This document shows, one piece after another, positions 53,001-59,564 of a stretch of DNA of 64,000 nt. This stretch comes from HXMU1428-3 sp965215715 (lineage in GTDB: Bacteria; Pseudomonadota; Alphaproteobacteria; Rhizobiales; HXMU1428-3), in NCBI GenBank assembly GCA_965215715.1, contig OZ244129.1, forward strand, positions 620,001-684,000, in the 5' to 3' direction. How positions within the stretch are numbered: position 1 is the first letter of the stretch; each line of letters begins with the position of its first letter. The notes beneath the pieces were generated by a model. It did not search any database. It had not been told where the DNA came from and worked only from the letters and a program-made list of their open reading frames with translations. A program made the position numbers and the translations under genes.

Positions 53001-54495
53001 CGACCATGAGTGGATTGTGAGCTATTCCAGCCATGATGTGGTTGAATTTGGATCTGGTATTATTGTAGATGATTTGGTTCTAAGCCGTAATGGAAGTGAT
53101 CTGGTCTTTTCTGTAAGTGGCACTCAAGACACCTTAACGATAGAAGATATTTTCTATAGTTCATTTGGATATTACGAAGTTGAAGAGTTCCGATTTGCAG
53201 ATGGAAACATCTGGACATTGTCTGATGTGCAAATCCAATTGTTAGGGGACAGCTCAACAGATGGTGATGATATCATCACTGGCTTCAGAGGTGATGATAC
53301 CCTTGAAGGCGGTCTAGGCAATGACACGCTATACGGTGATATTGGATCAGATACTTATATCTTTAATCTTGGTGACGGTCAGGACACCATTCATGATAAA
53401 GGGGCTCTTGGCATTGATAATGATATCGATGTTATTCAGTTCGGACAAGGTATCGCGCCAGATGATGTTACAGTCACAAGTTTGGGTGTTGATATTATCC
53501 TATCCATAAATGGCACCACGGATCAGCTCACTCTTGCCCATCAACAGGACACGAGTTCAGCATCAATATCGAAAGTGCGTATAGAAGAGGTGAGATTTGA
53601 GAATGGTGTAATTTGGACTGAGCCAGAGATAATAGATCTAATAACTGATAATGTTGATATATCAGGTGATGATCTATTTATAGGCACTTCAACAATGCAA
53701 ACAATCGATGGTGGACAGGGAGTTGATACAATAGATTACTCTAATCTGGAAGCTGCTGTTTGGGTTGATTTAGAGTATAACGGAGTAGAAAGTTGGACCC
53801 GAGATGATGACGACCTTTCTTCTGGTGCATGGAGGGAAATCACAGATCTTATTAGCATCGAAAATATAATTGGAACCAATTATGTTGACTATTTAGCCGG
53901 AGACTCTAGCAACAATTATTTTACCTACCTTAGCGATAGCAACATTCATGGTACAGAAACAATCAATGGTCGCGCAGGTAATGACACTGTTGACTTTTCT
54001 AACTTTAATTCAGCCATTTGGGTTGATATCGGAGGCGGAGGAACTGAAGCCTGGACAAGAGATGGAATAGATGTGGTGTCTGGAACTTGGCGAGGTATCT
54101 CACAGCTTGAAAACATGGAAAATATTATCGCAACGGATTTCCATGATGAGATTTATGGAGATGGGCTTGATAATGTTTTTGAAGGTGGCTTAGGTAACGA
54201 TACGATTTCCGGTAAAGACGGGGCTGATAATTATCGTTACAGTTCTGGTGACGGCAATGATATTATAAATGAACTAAACAATCACATAGGTAATGATCAA
54301 TTAATATTTACGGATCTCAATGCCAATGATGTGACCCTTTCAGTATCTGCAAGTGATGGTGATGACATGCTAATCACAATAAATGATACCAACGAAGTCA
54401 TCACGATTGATGAGCAGTTTTATAACTCACAGGCTGGAATTGAGCAGATTGTGTTTGCAGATAGTTCTGTATTGTTAGCAGACGATTTTGTTTAG
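47017..54495 (+). CDS. Giant RTX calcium-binding protein with N-terminal lipase-like domain
   Basis: The 2492-residue protein has no N-terminal signal peptide, as expected for type I secretion. Residues about 1-300 form a lipase/alpha-beta hydrolase-like domain with YRGTDN (65-70) and the nucleophile elbow GHSMGGG (Ser129); His262 in DLHSQSLL is a candidate catalytic His. Early RTX nonapeptides occur near 570-580 and 740-770. Residues 913-1095 contain DPLVLDLDGDG and EF-hand-like loops (DSNNNGQIDGIHELFG, DSNQDGVIDASD). From about 1395 to 2212 run RTX plus hemolysin-related modules, then two 59-residue repeats and a last RTX module ending VLLADDFV, a plausible secretion signal. GGAG precedes ATG 47017. 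No type I secretion genes are in the window. Substrate and target are unknown. Confidence 0.88.
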   Translation: MVSNTLMQAILAMDAYNQGYNKGIDHGETQIGLATFSDDKGDTEAQTAGFYAVAYNYDGQTVISYRGTDNLSLFPDPLSGGGDIWTGWGVGLGSYLGQQALLAAEFYQTVTGTENSSPLEGTALLVGHSMGGGLAGLIASIYHENAVIFDNIPFEEAATNLYETATLTDDDIAAQANLAWIASGFNQSVYDQVYNGLVEDRNYVLNTFYNGLTPWSPLIGGNIGAYAVTGEAAQFWRATAEQTTSVSYLDSNGGLRDIEDLHSQSLLVHLQFAQDEGLTDWHEIGKELWDAAFSEEIGEAAGFKDDEKGHYSATSKLLSAIAYSAIDEGNLVFGDTGIRAMFDDADQLGKVLSSPTSNSFLGATSDEIAQIFVQYAGILANYKVSSNNDILNLDPETGIIDVTDDNLLLSIDLSSTLWTDVFENGLNGGAFNPISGEITPFKKDEFFTQLFTQNGQSDIQNTFSELGLSWSNEGTNEATLDSLAQFVWGAGGRHVFDRVNIATKNSGPEKTLGDRRYDTDLDKLSGNEVRVDVYAGVEQNDKITGTQYNELIFTGKGTDEITATGGRDFISGGEGEDTIDYSSLDNDNNPILITVDQAKEFGAQNAPDTTPLVEVVKNFDSIEARDLLHSIEIIEGTQYIDSLIVNDLPEDLKLKIQNLGGTANEQLTDIIYAKDVAGGVEIKTDASGNGYLKKKNGDGGTIEFENLFVENTGDQPPARVTLTDEDDIFTGSIGTVEIFGGAGDDEISTKGVNNIIYAGIGNDFIDRVGEGTRIFTGQGEDKINVGHNTLATDASNEDRFYLGGRLLTGGLKGSESESPWAYHAHGFKYGINHEGQLVISHKGNNGFESFVSNYEDGIGSGVPTANITIAEFDVQAGRLVLMDVPDNWIDENFRLLDIMYKAWFGEERKPGVDPLVLDLDGDGLELRPQVLKTPSFDLDGDNFSEPTGWVLPDDGFLALDSNNNGQIDGIHELFGSATQDGFDALAAFDSNQDGVIDASDTIFADLRIWQDHDTDAVTDAGELKTLADFDITSINLAASDPASGEEIIDGNRIAAVSSFTRADGTTSTVADVVLTVDNFNTTFMGDTSITPEAALLPGLKGHGVLPDLRVAMSRDDAFRALVETQLPSLDTLDLDHMRGQALTIFTAWASSSAAGSVASANTQDIPILTYVDDEGKTQINDFGIYDPVLGAWALASGKDVLDDQGQVIAAPTADDIRAIDPADLDLTDPSLYSWDDIKAAELNFYEHYIGEPLALGFKPVDGASLNEVRSAAKGMIEQIEQTLDILSVRLAVQGPLKSFFEDIEYSVENDNFYALTDRQLAPTFEDIIGAAQTQGDPIAYIEAWERVVKLVMTNFDRGEDYLKVSQNFVFANIVAAHEALNSNLDILDVAEALGVTRDYIVTGSGEINGTSDHDIFYLNEGDQVAKGGSGFDVYVVGKNFGNDVIEDIEQSRSPDIIRFADIRSTEVTATREGEDLIISVNGTNDTLRVVRQFEGEKPGLFGGYVDEGTGVQEVIFVDGVVWDPFDIAKAASHRDDASLDIIGTDSIDYLDGGAGDDRLEGGGDGDVYYFDVGYGHDTILDELTNVLVDGDDYLMFGEGLTFDDVTFSRQGDSNTLDISINGTTDKLTIEGQFWTSQTGPFGIISFNQIELFWFGMDYYTNEEIIQEILKNVQTDGDDEIYGFFRKDTLDGGIGNDFLSGGEDSDVYYFGKGYGQDIIEDNQEIILTASNDKVIFKSGVSYDDLVFTRTGSSDDLIISFVDDDATLTLRNQFNKAYTGLGAYWFDQIETFEFEDDPSTVLTWDEFFAPLVAQEKTDGNDEIYGFDWEDTLDGGLGDDFLSGGNENDIYIYGLGYGHDVIDEKYQTAVGNGEFDIVQFGDGITSSDLTWTRDGASNDVVAHLTDQDTLTIKEQFGYGGLTDTSFDLIEEYHFTDGTILTAEQLRALLLEGTDGDDVITGYGFNDTLDGGLGNDRLVGRDGSDTYKFDIGYGQDVIYDHEWIVSYSSHDVVEFGSGIIVDDLVLSRNGSDLVFSVSGTQDTLTIEDIFYSSFGYYEVEEFRFADGNIWTLSDVQIQLLGDSSTDGDDIITGFRGDDTLEGGLGNDTLYGDIGSDTYIFNLGDGQDTIHDKGALGIDNDIDVIQFGQGIAPDDVTVTSLGVDIILSINGTTDQLTLAHQQDTSSASISKVRIEEVRFENGVIWTEPEIIDLITDNVDISGDDLFIGTSTMQTIDGGQGVDTIDYSNLEAAVWVDLEYNGVESWTRDDDDLSSGAWREITDLISIENIIGTNYVDYLAGDSSNNYFTYLSDSNIHGTETINGRAGNDTVDFSNFNSAIWVDIGGGGTEAWTRDGIDVVSGTWRGISQLENMENIIATDFHDEIYGDGLDNVFEGGLGNDTISGKDGADNYRYSSGDGNDIINELNNHIGNDQLIFTDLNANDVTLSVSASDGDDMLITINDTNEVITIDEQFYNSQAGIEQIVFADSSVLLADDFV
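51643..53655 (+). repeat. Five tandem RTX / hemolysin-related modules in the giant protein
   Basis: Five units of about 130-140 residues each have GTDxxDxIxG..D.LDGGxGND.L.GG...DxYxF..GYGxDxI, then a D.LxxxRxG...L.ISxxGT.D.LTIxxQF half and an FxDGxxW-like end. They begin near 51643, 52031, 52452, 52861 and 53252. The nonapeptide GGxGxDxxx binds Ca2+ in known RTX proteins. Confidence 0.85.
53728..54162 (+). repeat. Pair of 59-residue non-RTX repeats in the giant protein
   Basis: Unit 1 is at 53728-53904 (starts TIDYSNLEAAVWVD) and unit 2 at 53986-54162 (starts TVDFSNFNSAIWVD). Both are exactly 177 bases, with shared WTRD, SG.WR.I and ENII/ENMENIIAT segments, separated by 81 bases. I do not recognise the unit as an RTX motif. 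Confidence 0.8.
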
Positions 54496-54543
54496 GAAGC
54501 TTTTAAGCCGCCATTTAGTTTCATGCTATGCAAGCAGTAAAAT

Positions 54544-54587
54544 AAAACCCAGGATTGCTATAGAATGTTATGCAATCCTGGGTTTTT
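54544..54587 (+). terminator. Intrinsic terminator of the RTX cluster
   Basis: AAAACCCAGGATTGC (54544-54558) pairs perfectly with GCAATCCTGGGTTTT (54572-54586), 15 bp with a 13-base loop, and T residues follow. It lies 49 bases after the RTX stop codon. Confidence 0.9.
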
Positions 54588-54713
54588 CTTATTTAACATC
54601 AATCGTCACAAACCTTCCGTTATTGGCACGAAAGTAACCTTAATCTTTTAAAATAAAAGGTCCGTTTTTGTCTTTCTTAAAGCGATATATGTTTTTTTAT
54701 TCAAGAGATTTAA

Positions 54714-54966
54714 TTCAGGAAATATGGTTTGGGGCGTAATGTTGGGTTAAAATTTTTTTCAATTCCGGATGAGCTTGTAGAATGGGTTCTAAATAATTTT
54801 GATCAACCTATTTTCACAAATTTTAAAGTTTTCAGATGTGAAAATTGAGGATGTTATTCAAAGAGGGGAGACATTTTATTCAAACTATCTACCAACCCCA
54901 ATGACCCAAGACAAATGAGAGCTATATATTAAAGATCTTCATCTGAGAGTAAAAAAGGCTCTCTAG
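54714..54966 (+). pseudogene. Probable degraded coding remnant, function unknown
   Basis: Two adjacent frames read as one protein-like string. Frame one (54714-54848) contains FFSIPDELVEWVLNNFDQPI and FTNFKVFRCEN, then TGA. Frame two, from about 54838, contains KIEDVIQRGETFYSNYLPTP and MTQDK, a TGA at 54916, and ELYIKDLHLRVKKAL ending in TAG at 54964. A frameshift plus a stop would explain it. I do not recognise the family. The low-complexity AT-rich context means chance cannot be excluded. Confidence 0.4.
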
Positions 54967-55062
54967 AGCATGTCACTTTATTTTGAATTCAAAGTTATGC
55001 TCTTGTCTATTTTATGCGTGTCTTTTTTCACAAAACCGGTATCTACTTTTGTGCGACACACA
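54965..55062. repeat. RIME-like rhizobial intergenic palindromic element
   Basis: AGAGCAT (54965-54971) pairs with ATGCTCT (54997-55003), and CACAAAA (55029-55035) with TTTTGTG (55047-55053) around an ACCGGT-containing loop. The layout AGAGCATG...ATGCTCT...CAAAACCGGT..CTTTTGTGCGACA resembles the RIME-type repeats of Hyphomicrobiales genomes. It starts at the stop codon of the degraded remnant. No second copy was seen in the window. Confidence 0.6.
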
Positions 55063-55143
55063 CTAGGAATAGAAGCTTGTTTGAACCAATATTTTTAGTG
55101 ATGTTATCTACTGATAAGACACTTCTTGCAACACGCCTTGTTT
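55063..55143. other. Short intergenic tail before the acyltransferase gene
   Basis: AT-rich sequence with no gene or terminator that I can identify. Confidence 0.4.
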
Positions 55144-56970
55144 CTAAGGGGATGAGTGCAAAGCTTTGGATCTGAGATTTGTTAATGACTCAGAAAATAA
55201 ATCTTCGAGTATTCGTGCGCCCGTTAAATTTATGTGATGGGAATCATAATATAAAGGATTACCTTTATTGTCTCTCAAGCGGCATTGTGGGGTACATAAA
55301 ATAGCACCAATATCATAATACGAAAAATGGTTGTTATTTTGAGATCTCGCATAAATGAAAATGTCTTTGTTGCGTTTATAATAATCGGTGAGCATTTGTT
55401 TGGGCAAGGCTTTGCCACTAATGTAATTGTTGTAAAGCGCGGCAGGTATATTTACGGAATAAACCGGGACTGGCATCAATAATATAGTCTTGATATTTTT
55501 TTCTGCTAACCCAGAAGGAAGGTCTCCAAGCAGATTTGAGAGCTTTGAAGGAGAAAAGTGAAGAAAAACCGCACTAACATTCAGCGCTTTGGCTTTTCTT
55601 ATAAGCCATTGATTATTATAGCGCGGGGTTGTCAAAGGTGAATTAAAAACGGCAAAGAAAACTCGGTATCCGTGTTTTGCTGCAATCTTTGCAAACGAGA
55701 TCTTTATTGAATCAGCGTGACTATTACCAATGAGCAATATTTTGGGTGCGGTTTTATCTAATTCCAAAGGCGTAATTTCACAAATATCTGATGTTGGATT
55801 AAGTATGCGAAAAATTTTTCCGCAGCGAAACACCGCACGATCTGTCCTTGAAGAAAATATTTTTCTTTCATTTTCTGAAAAACCACTTTTGTTGAAGGGG
55901 ATAGAGGCTGAAGCAAGAAGTAAAATTGCCAAAATGATTGAAATGGCTGTTTTACCTGAATAGATAAATTTACCCTGTTTTTCAATGAAATGGAACATTG
56001 CGATCGAAAGCACGATGATCAGAGTGATAAGTAAAGCAAGAGTTGTGATTTTATCGCTATCTAATATCGTACCTGAGAAAGGGACATATAGAACCAGGAC
56101 GATAACAGGAAAATGAACGAGATACACAGAATAAGAATAGTTTCCCAATATTTCGAAAGCTCTGCCCACATAGCTACGTTCTAATATTCGGGGTAGCCCA
56201 CAAGCAAGAACGGCCCCAGTTGCAATACAAACAGCAAGGGCAGCAAGACCTGGATGGCCTAGCATTATACCTTTTTTTTCGGGATCGAGGGGAAGTGATA
56301 ATATAACAAAGAAAGAAAAAAGAGCTACCAAACCGATTGCTTTGGCCCATGGGCGTGATGATATTGCTCCGTTTCCAGATAGATACCAAGCTACTAACCA
56401 ACCAATAAGGAATTGCCAAATCCGAAATGGCATTATGAAAAACGAGGTTTTGGGGCTGACGTTCGTTATGACGAAACAGAGACCAAGGCTCAGCAACAAA
56501 AGCAGAGGCAAAAACCAATAATATTTACGGCCAAAATAGTACAGAAATGGTGCAATTAGATAAAATTGTATTTCGACGCCTAGGGACCATAAATGCAAAA
56601 GAGGATTGAACTCACTTTTGCTAAAGTAGGAGTTCTGCATCCAGAAGCCAATGTTAGCAGCAAATACAGAAGCATACCAAGTTTGTTCAACCACTTGACG
56701 ATTTTCAATAGGCAGTGTGATAAAGGCTGCAATCACCAGCACCAGAAGAATTGTAAAATAATAGGCTGGAAGTAGGCGACGGGCACGGCGTTTATAAAAA
56801 GACCAAATAGTGCCTTGACCGCATAGGATTGCCATGAGATAGCCGCTGATAACAAAAAAGATATCAACGCCGAGAAAACCCAGTTTTAAGGGATGAAAGC
56901 CAAGATGAAATAAAACGACTAAAAGAACAGCCACTCCTCTTAGAATCTGTATATCACTTCTGTATGTCAT
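55144..56970 (-). CDS. Acyltransferase-3 / SGNH (OafA-type) surface glycan O-acyltransferase
   Basis: The 608-residue inner membrane protein starts MTYRSDIQILRGVAVLLVVL with the conserved His of LFHLGF and FLGVDIFFVISGYL, typical of acyltransferase family 3; about ten helices follow to residue 360. The C-terminal part is an SGNH hydrolase-like domain: ILLIGNSHADSIKI (Ser in GNSHAD) and YYDSHHINLTGARIL (Asp/His pair). Such OafA/YrhL-like fusions O-acetylate lipopolysaccharide or other glycans on the periplasmic face. There are no glycan synthesis genes beside it. The codon usage is AT-rich compared with the core genes. Confidence 0.9.
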   Translation of the reverse strand: MTYRSDIQILRGVAVLLVVLFHLGFHPLKLGFLGVDIFFVISGYLMAILCGQGTIWSFYKRRARRLLPAYYFTILLVLVIAAFITLPIENRQVVEQTWYASVFAANIGFWMQNSYFSKSEFNPLLHLWSLGVEIQFYLIAPFLYYFGRKYYWFLPLLLLLSLGLCFVITNVSPKTSFFIMPFRIWQFLIGWLVAWYLSGNGAISSRPWAKAIGLVALFSFFVILSLPLDPEKKGIMLGHPGLAALAVCIATGAVLACGLPRILERSYVGRAFEILGNYSYSVYLVHFPVIVLVLYVPFSGTILDSDKITTLALLITLIIVLSIAMFHFIEKQGKFIYSGKTAISIILAILLLASASIPFNKSGFSENERKIFSSRTDRAVFRCGKIFRILNPTSDICEITPLELDKTAPKILLIGNSHADSIKISFAKIAAKHGYRVFFAVFNSPLTTPRYNNQWLIRKAKALNVSAVFLHFSPSKLSNLLGDLPSGLAEKNIKTILLMPVPVYSVNIPAALYNNYISGKALPKQMLTDYYKRNKDIFIYARSQNNNHFSYYDIGAILCTPQCRLRDNKGNPLYYDSHHINLTGARILEDLFSESLTNLRSKALHSSP

Positions 56971-57322
56971 CGTGTACTTTTAAAAGCATTATACAATGCT
57001 GGTCCTTCAGTGATTTCAGATTATGCATCATTTAGCTATTTTCAACAGCTCGGTGTGAGAATAAAAAACAATAAAGTTTGATTGTAAAGCTGTTCTTTGA
57101 GTGCTTTTTCTAAGTAGTAAAAATCATCATGAACTTTAATAAATTTTCTTTCTGGTAATACATATCTAAATCTATCAGGTTATTATTTCTTCCCCATATT
57201 TTTTGCTTGAATGTTCCATTGTTGAGAAAAAGTAACCTTAAACAGAGCTATTTTCTCATTCAATAATTTTGATTAAGCTAATGTGCCCTAGCTGATAATA
57301 TCTGGTTTAAATTTTTGTCATT
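56971..57322. other. AT-rich intergenic region
   Basis: About 350 bases between the acyltransferase start and the SRPBCC terminator. Several short A/T runs but no gene, repeat or promoter I can defend. The acyltransferase promoter must lie at its left end. Confidence 0.5.
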
Positions 57323-57362
57323 AAAAAAGGGCTGACAATAAAGGCATTGCCAACCCCTTTTC
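57323..57362 (-). terminator. Terminator of the SRPBCC gene
   Basis: On the minus strand AAAAGGGGTTGGCAA pairs imperfectly (one bulge, G-U pairs) with TTGTCAGCCCTTTT, followed by further U. It lies about 20 bases after the stop codon. Confidence 0.65.
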
Positions 57363-57381
57363 TTTCATCAAGGTCGTCTGC

Positions 57382-57867
57382 TTATTTTTCCAAATCCTTG
57401 GCAACGGCTTTCAGGCCCGCTTCATAGGCGCCGCCCATCACGTCAGCGGCTTCTTGGTCAGTTTTGCCTTGGCCGCCAGTAAAGTTGCCCTTCCAGGTGA
57501 TTTTTGTTTTGTCATTATCCATTGCTGTGACCGACAGGGTTGATTTGTAGTTTTCAACCGGCAAGGCGCCAGATTCAATTATATAGGAATAGCTGGTTTC
57601 ATTTTCTCCGGTGAGGACTTCATGCACTTCACCGCCACCATCAAGAAACAAAGTGCGGCGAAGTTGGTCGCCTTTGCGCTCTTCTTTACAATCTGCAATT
57701 ACCGGATGCCAGTCTTTAATGGCGCACCAGCCACCAATTTTGTCCCAGACTTTTGTAATTGGTACATTGACGATCTGTTCTTTTTTAACTTCTATGGCTA
57801 AGGCAGGGCCTGCCAAGCAAACAAGGCTTGCCATTGTAAGCGAAGTTGTTTTTAAAAACGATTTCAT
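57382..57867 (-). CDS. Secreted SRPBCC (MxaD-like, Bet v1/START fold) protein
   Basis: The 161-residue protein has a signal peptide (MKSFLKTTSLTMASLVCLAG..., likely cut after ALA) followed by a ligand-binding SRPBCC domain (VPITKVWDKIGGWCAIKDWH near residues 36-55). The closest pattern I know is the periplasmic MxaD-like group, named for methanol oxidation loci, but no mxa genes are in the window. AAGGAGAAATC precedes the ATG. It is monocistronic, divergent from degP. Ligand unknown. Confidence 0.85.
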   Translation of the reverse strand: MKSFLKTTSLTMASLVCLAGPALAIEVKKEQIVNVPITKVWDKIGGWCAIKDWHPVIADCKEERKGDQLRRTLFLDGGGEVHEVLTGENETSYSYIIESGALPVENYKSTLSVTAMDNDKTKITWKGNFTGGQGKTDQEAADVMGGAYEAGLKAVAKDLEK

Positions 57868-58094
57868 GATTTCTCCTTATAAAGGACTGATAAGCTTTTC
57901 TATCATAATTGGTCAGAATAGGCTTCTTGAAGAAGATTTAACAAAAAAGTGTCGAAATTAACTCATTTTGCCCTATTAATATCAAAAATGATACAAAGCA
58001 TATACTGTCTAGATAGGGCAGGGCGGATCAAGTTTAAAGTCATTTTGTTTGTAAGACTTTTAAAAAATAAATATTCTACAGCGGAGACATGCAA
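57868..58094. promoter_or_regulatory. Divergent promoter region between the SRPBCC gene and degP
   Basis: About 227 bases, AT-rich, must contain promoters for both genes. No sigma-32 or sigma-E-like element is clear to me. Confidence 0.3.
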
Positions 58095-59522
58095 ATGTTA
58101 GGTTTTGGCAAGGGCTGGGCTATCCAGTCATTCATGATAAGCGCGATAACTTTGGGGCTCTCTTTTTCTCCTTTAGAGGCCAGAGTTCCTGAATCGCAGG
58201 GCGAAATAAAATTGTCTTTTGCCCCTGTTGTGCGCTCGGCTGCCCCGGCTGTTGTGAACGTTTATGTGCGCCACCGGGCTCGTACCAGACAGTTTCGCTC
58301 ACCACTTTTGAATGACCCTTTTTTTCGCCGTTTCTTTGGCGGAAAATTGCGGGCACCGCGCCGGATGAAGAACTCTTTGGGCTCAGGTGTGATTGTGCGC
58401 ACCAATGGCATTGTGGTTACTAACTATCATGTGATTAAGGGTGGTGATAAGGGGGAAATTAAAATTGCTTTGCAGGATAAGCGTGAATTTAACGCCAAGA
58501 TTATGCTAACCGATGAAGACACGGATTTGGCTGTGTTGCAAATGATTGCACCTAAGGGCGAGCGGTTTCCTTTTCTAAAGTTTGAAGATTCAGATGGGCT
58601 TGATGTTGGTGATTTGGTTTTGGCCATTGGCAATCCGTTTGGTGTTGGGCAAACGGTGACCAGTGGTATTGTTTCCGCTCTGGCGCGCACCAGAGTGGGC
58701 GCGGCTGATTACCAATCTTTTATCCAAACTGATGCTGCGATTAACCCGGGCAATTCTGGCGGGGCTTTGGTTGATATGCGCGGCCATTTGGTTGGCATTA
58801 ATACGGCCATTTATTCCCGCTCTGGCGGCTCCAATGGTATTGGTTTTGCCATTCCCTCGAACATGGTGCGCCTTGTTGTTAAATCTGCTTTGCAGGGCAC
58901 AAAGGTGACCCGGCCTTGGTTTGGGGCCAAGCTACAATCTTTAAGCGGGGACTTGGCCAAATCGCTAGGGCTTGATCGCCCTTCTGGTGCACTAATCACC
59001 AATGTGTTTGAAGCCAGCCCGGCCCAGATTGCAGGGCTTCGCAATGGGGATGTGATTTTAAAAGTCGGTGATCATACCGTTGCAGACCCAAGAAGTTTTC
59101 ACTATCGCTTTGCCACAATGGGATTGGGCGGGAAGGCGCGGCTGACCCTTGTTCGCAACCGCAAGACACTAGAAAAAGATGTTTCGCTTATTGCGGCGCC
59201 GATGACCCCGCCGCCGAATGAAAAACTGATTAAAGGATCTAACCCTTTAAGCGGGGCGCGCATTGCCAATCTGTCCCCAGGTCTTGCTGAGCAACTTGAT
59301 AGTGATGATCTGGAAGGGGTGATTATCACCGATGTTGCACCTGATAGCATTGCGTCTAGCGTTGGCTTTCGCCCGAATGATATTGTGGTTAGTCTGGCGA
59401 ACACCCCGGTTTTGTCTGTGAAAGATATTACCAGCCGCATGCATATTCGGCATCGGGTGTGGCGTATTGAGCTGAAACGGGGCAAGCGTATCTTGCGTCT
59501 GGTTTTACCTGGTGGATACTAA
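58095..59522 (+). CDS. degP: Do/DegP-type periplasmic serine endoprotease
   Basis: This HtrA-family protease and chaperone degrades misfolded envelope proteins. The 475-residue product has an N-terminal signal segment (cleavage not certain), the trypsin-like domain with catalytic His112 (VTNYHVI), Asp144 (DTDLAVLQM) and Ser221 (NPGNSGGALV), and two PDZ domains (about 270-365 and 380-470). ATG 58095 is preferred over ATG 58089 because GGAGA at 58083-58087 is seven bases from it and only one from the other. It begins the degP-rarA segment that follows rplQ directly in many Hyphomicrobiales. Confidence 0.95.
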   Translation: MLGFGKGWAIQSFMISAITLGLSFSPLEARVPESQGEIKLSFAPVVRSAAPAVVNVYVRHRARTRQFRSPLLNDPFFRRFFGGKLRAPRRMKNSLGSGVIVRTNGIVVTNYHVIKGGDKGEIKIALQDKREFNAKIMLTDEDTDLAVLQMIAPKGERFPFLKFEDSDGLDVGDLVLAIGNPFGVGQTVTSGIVSALARTRVGAADYQSFIQTDAAINPGNSGGALVDMRGHLVGINTAIYSRSGGSNGIGFAIPSNMVRLVVKSALQGTKVTRPWFGAKLQSLSGDLAKSLGLDRPSGALITNVFEASPAQIAGLRNGDVILKVGDHTVADPRSFHYRFATMGLGGKARLTLVRNRKTLEKDVSLIAAPMTPPPNEKLIKGSNPLSGARIANLSPGLAEQLDSDDLEGVIITDVAPDSIASSVGFRPNDIVVSLANTPVLSVKDITSRMHIRHRVWRIELKRGKRILRLVLPGGY

Positions 59523-59564
59523 AAAAGAGTTAGTGCCAGGTCGTGCCTTGATAGGATTTTTTTA

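Noticed and set aside
51643..53655. Periodic repeats that might suggest a CRISPR or tandem satellite array
   Set aside because: The period is about 400 bases, in frame, and follows protein-level RTX patterns; units differ freely at synonymous sites.
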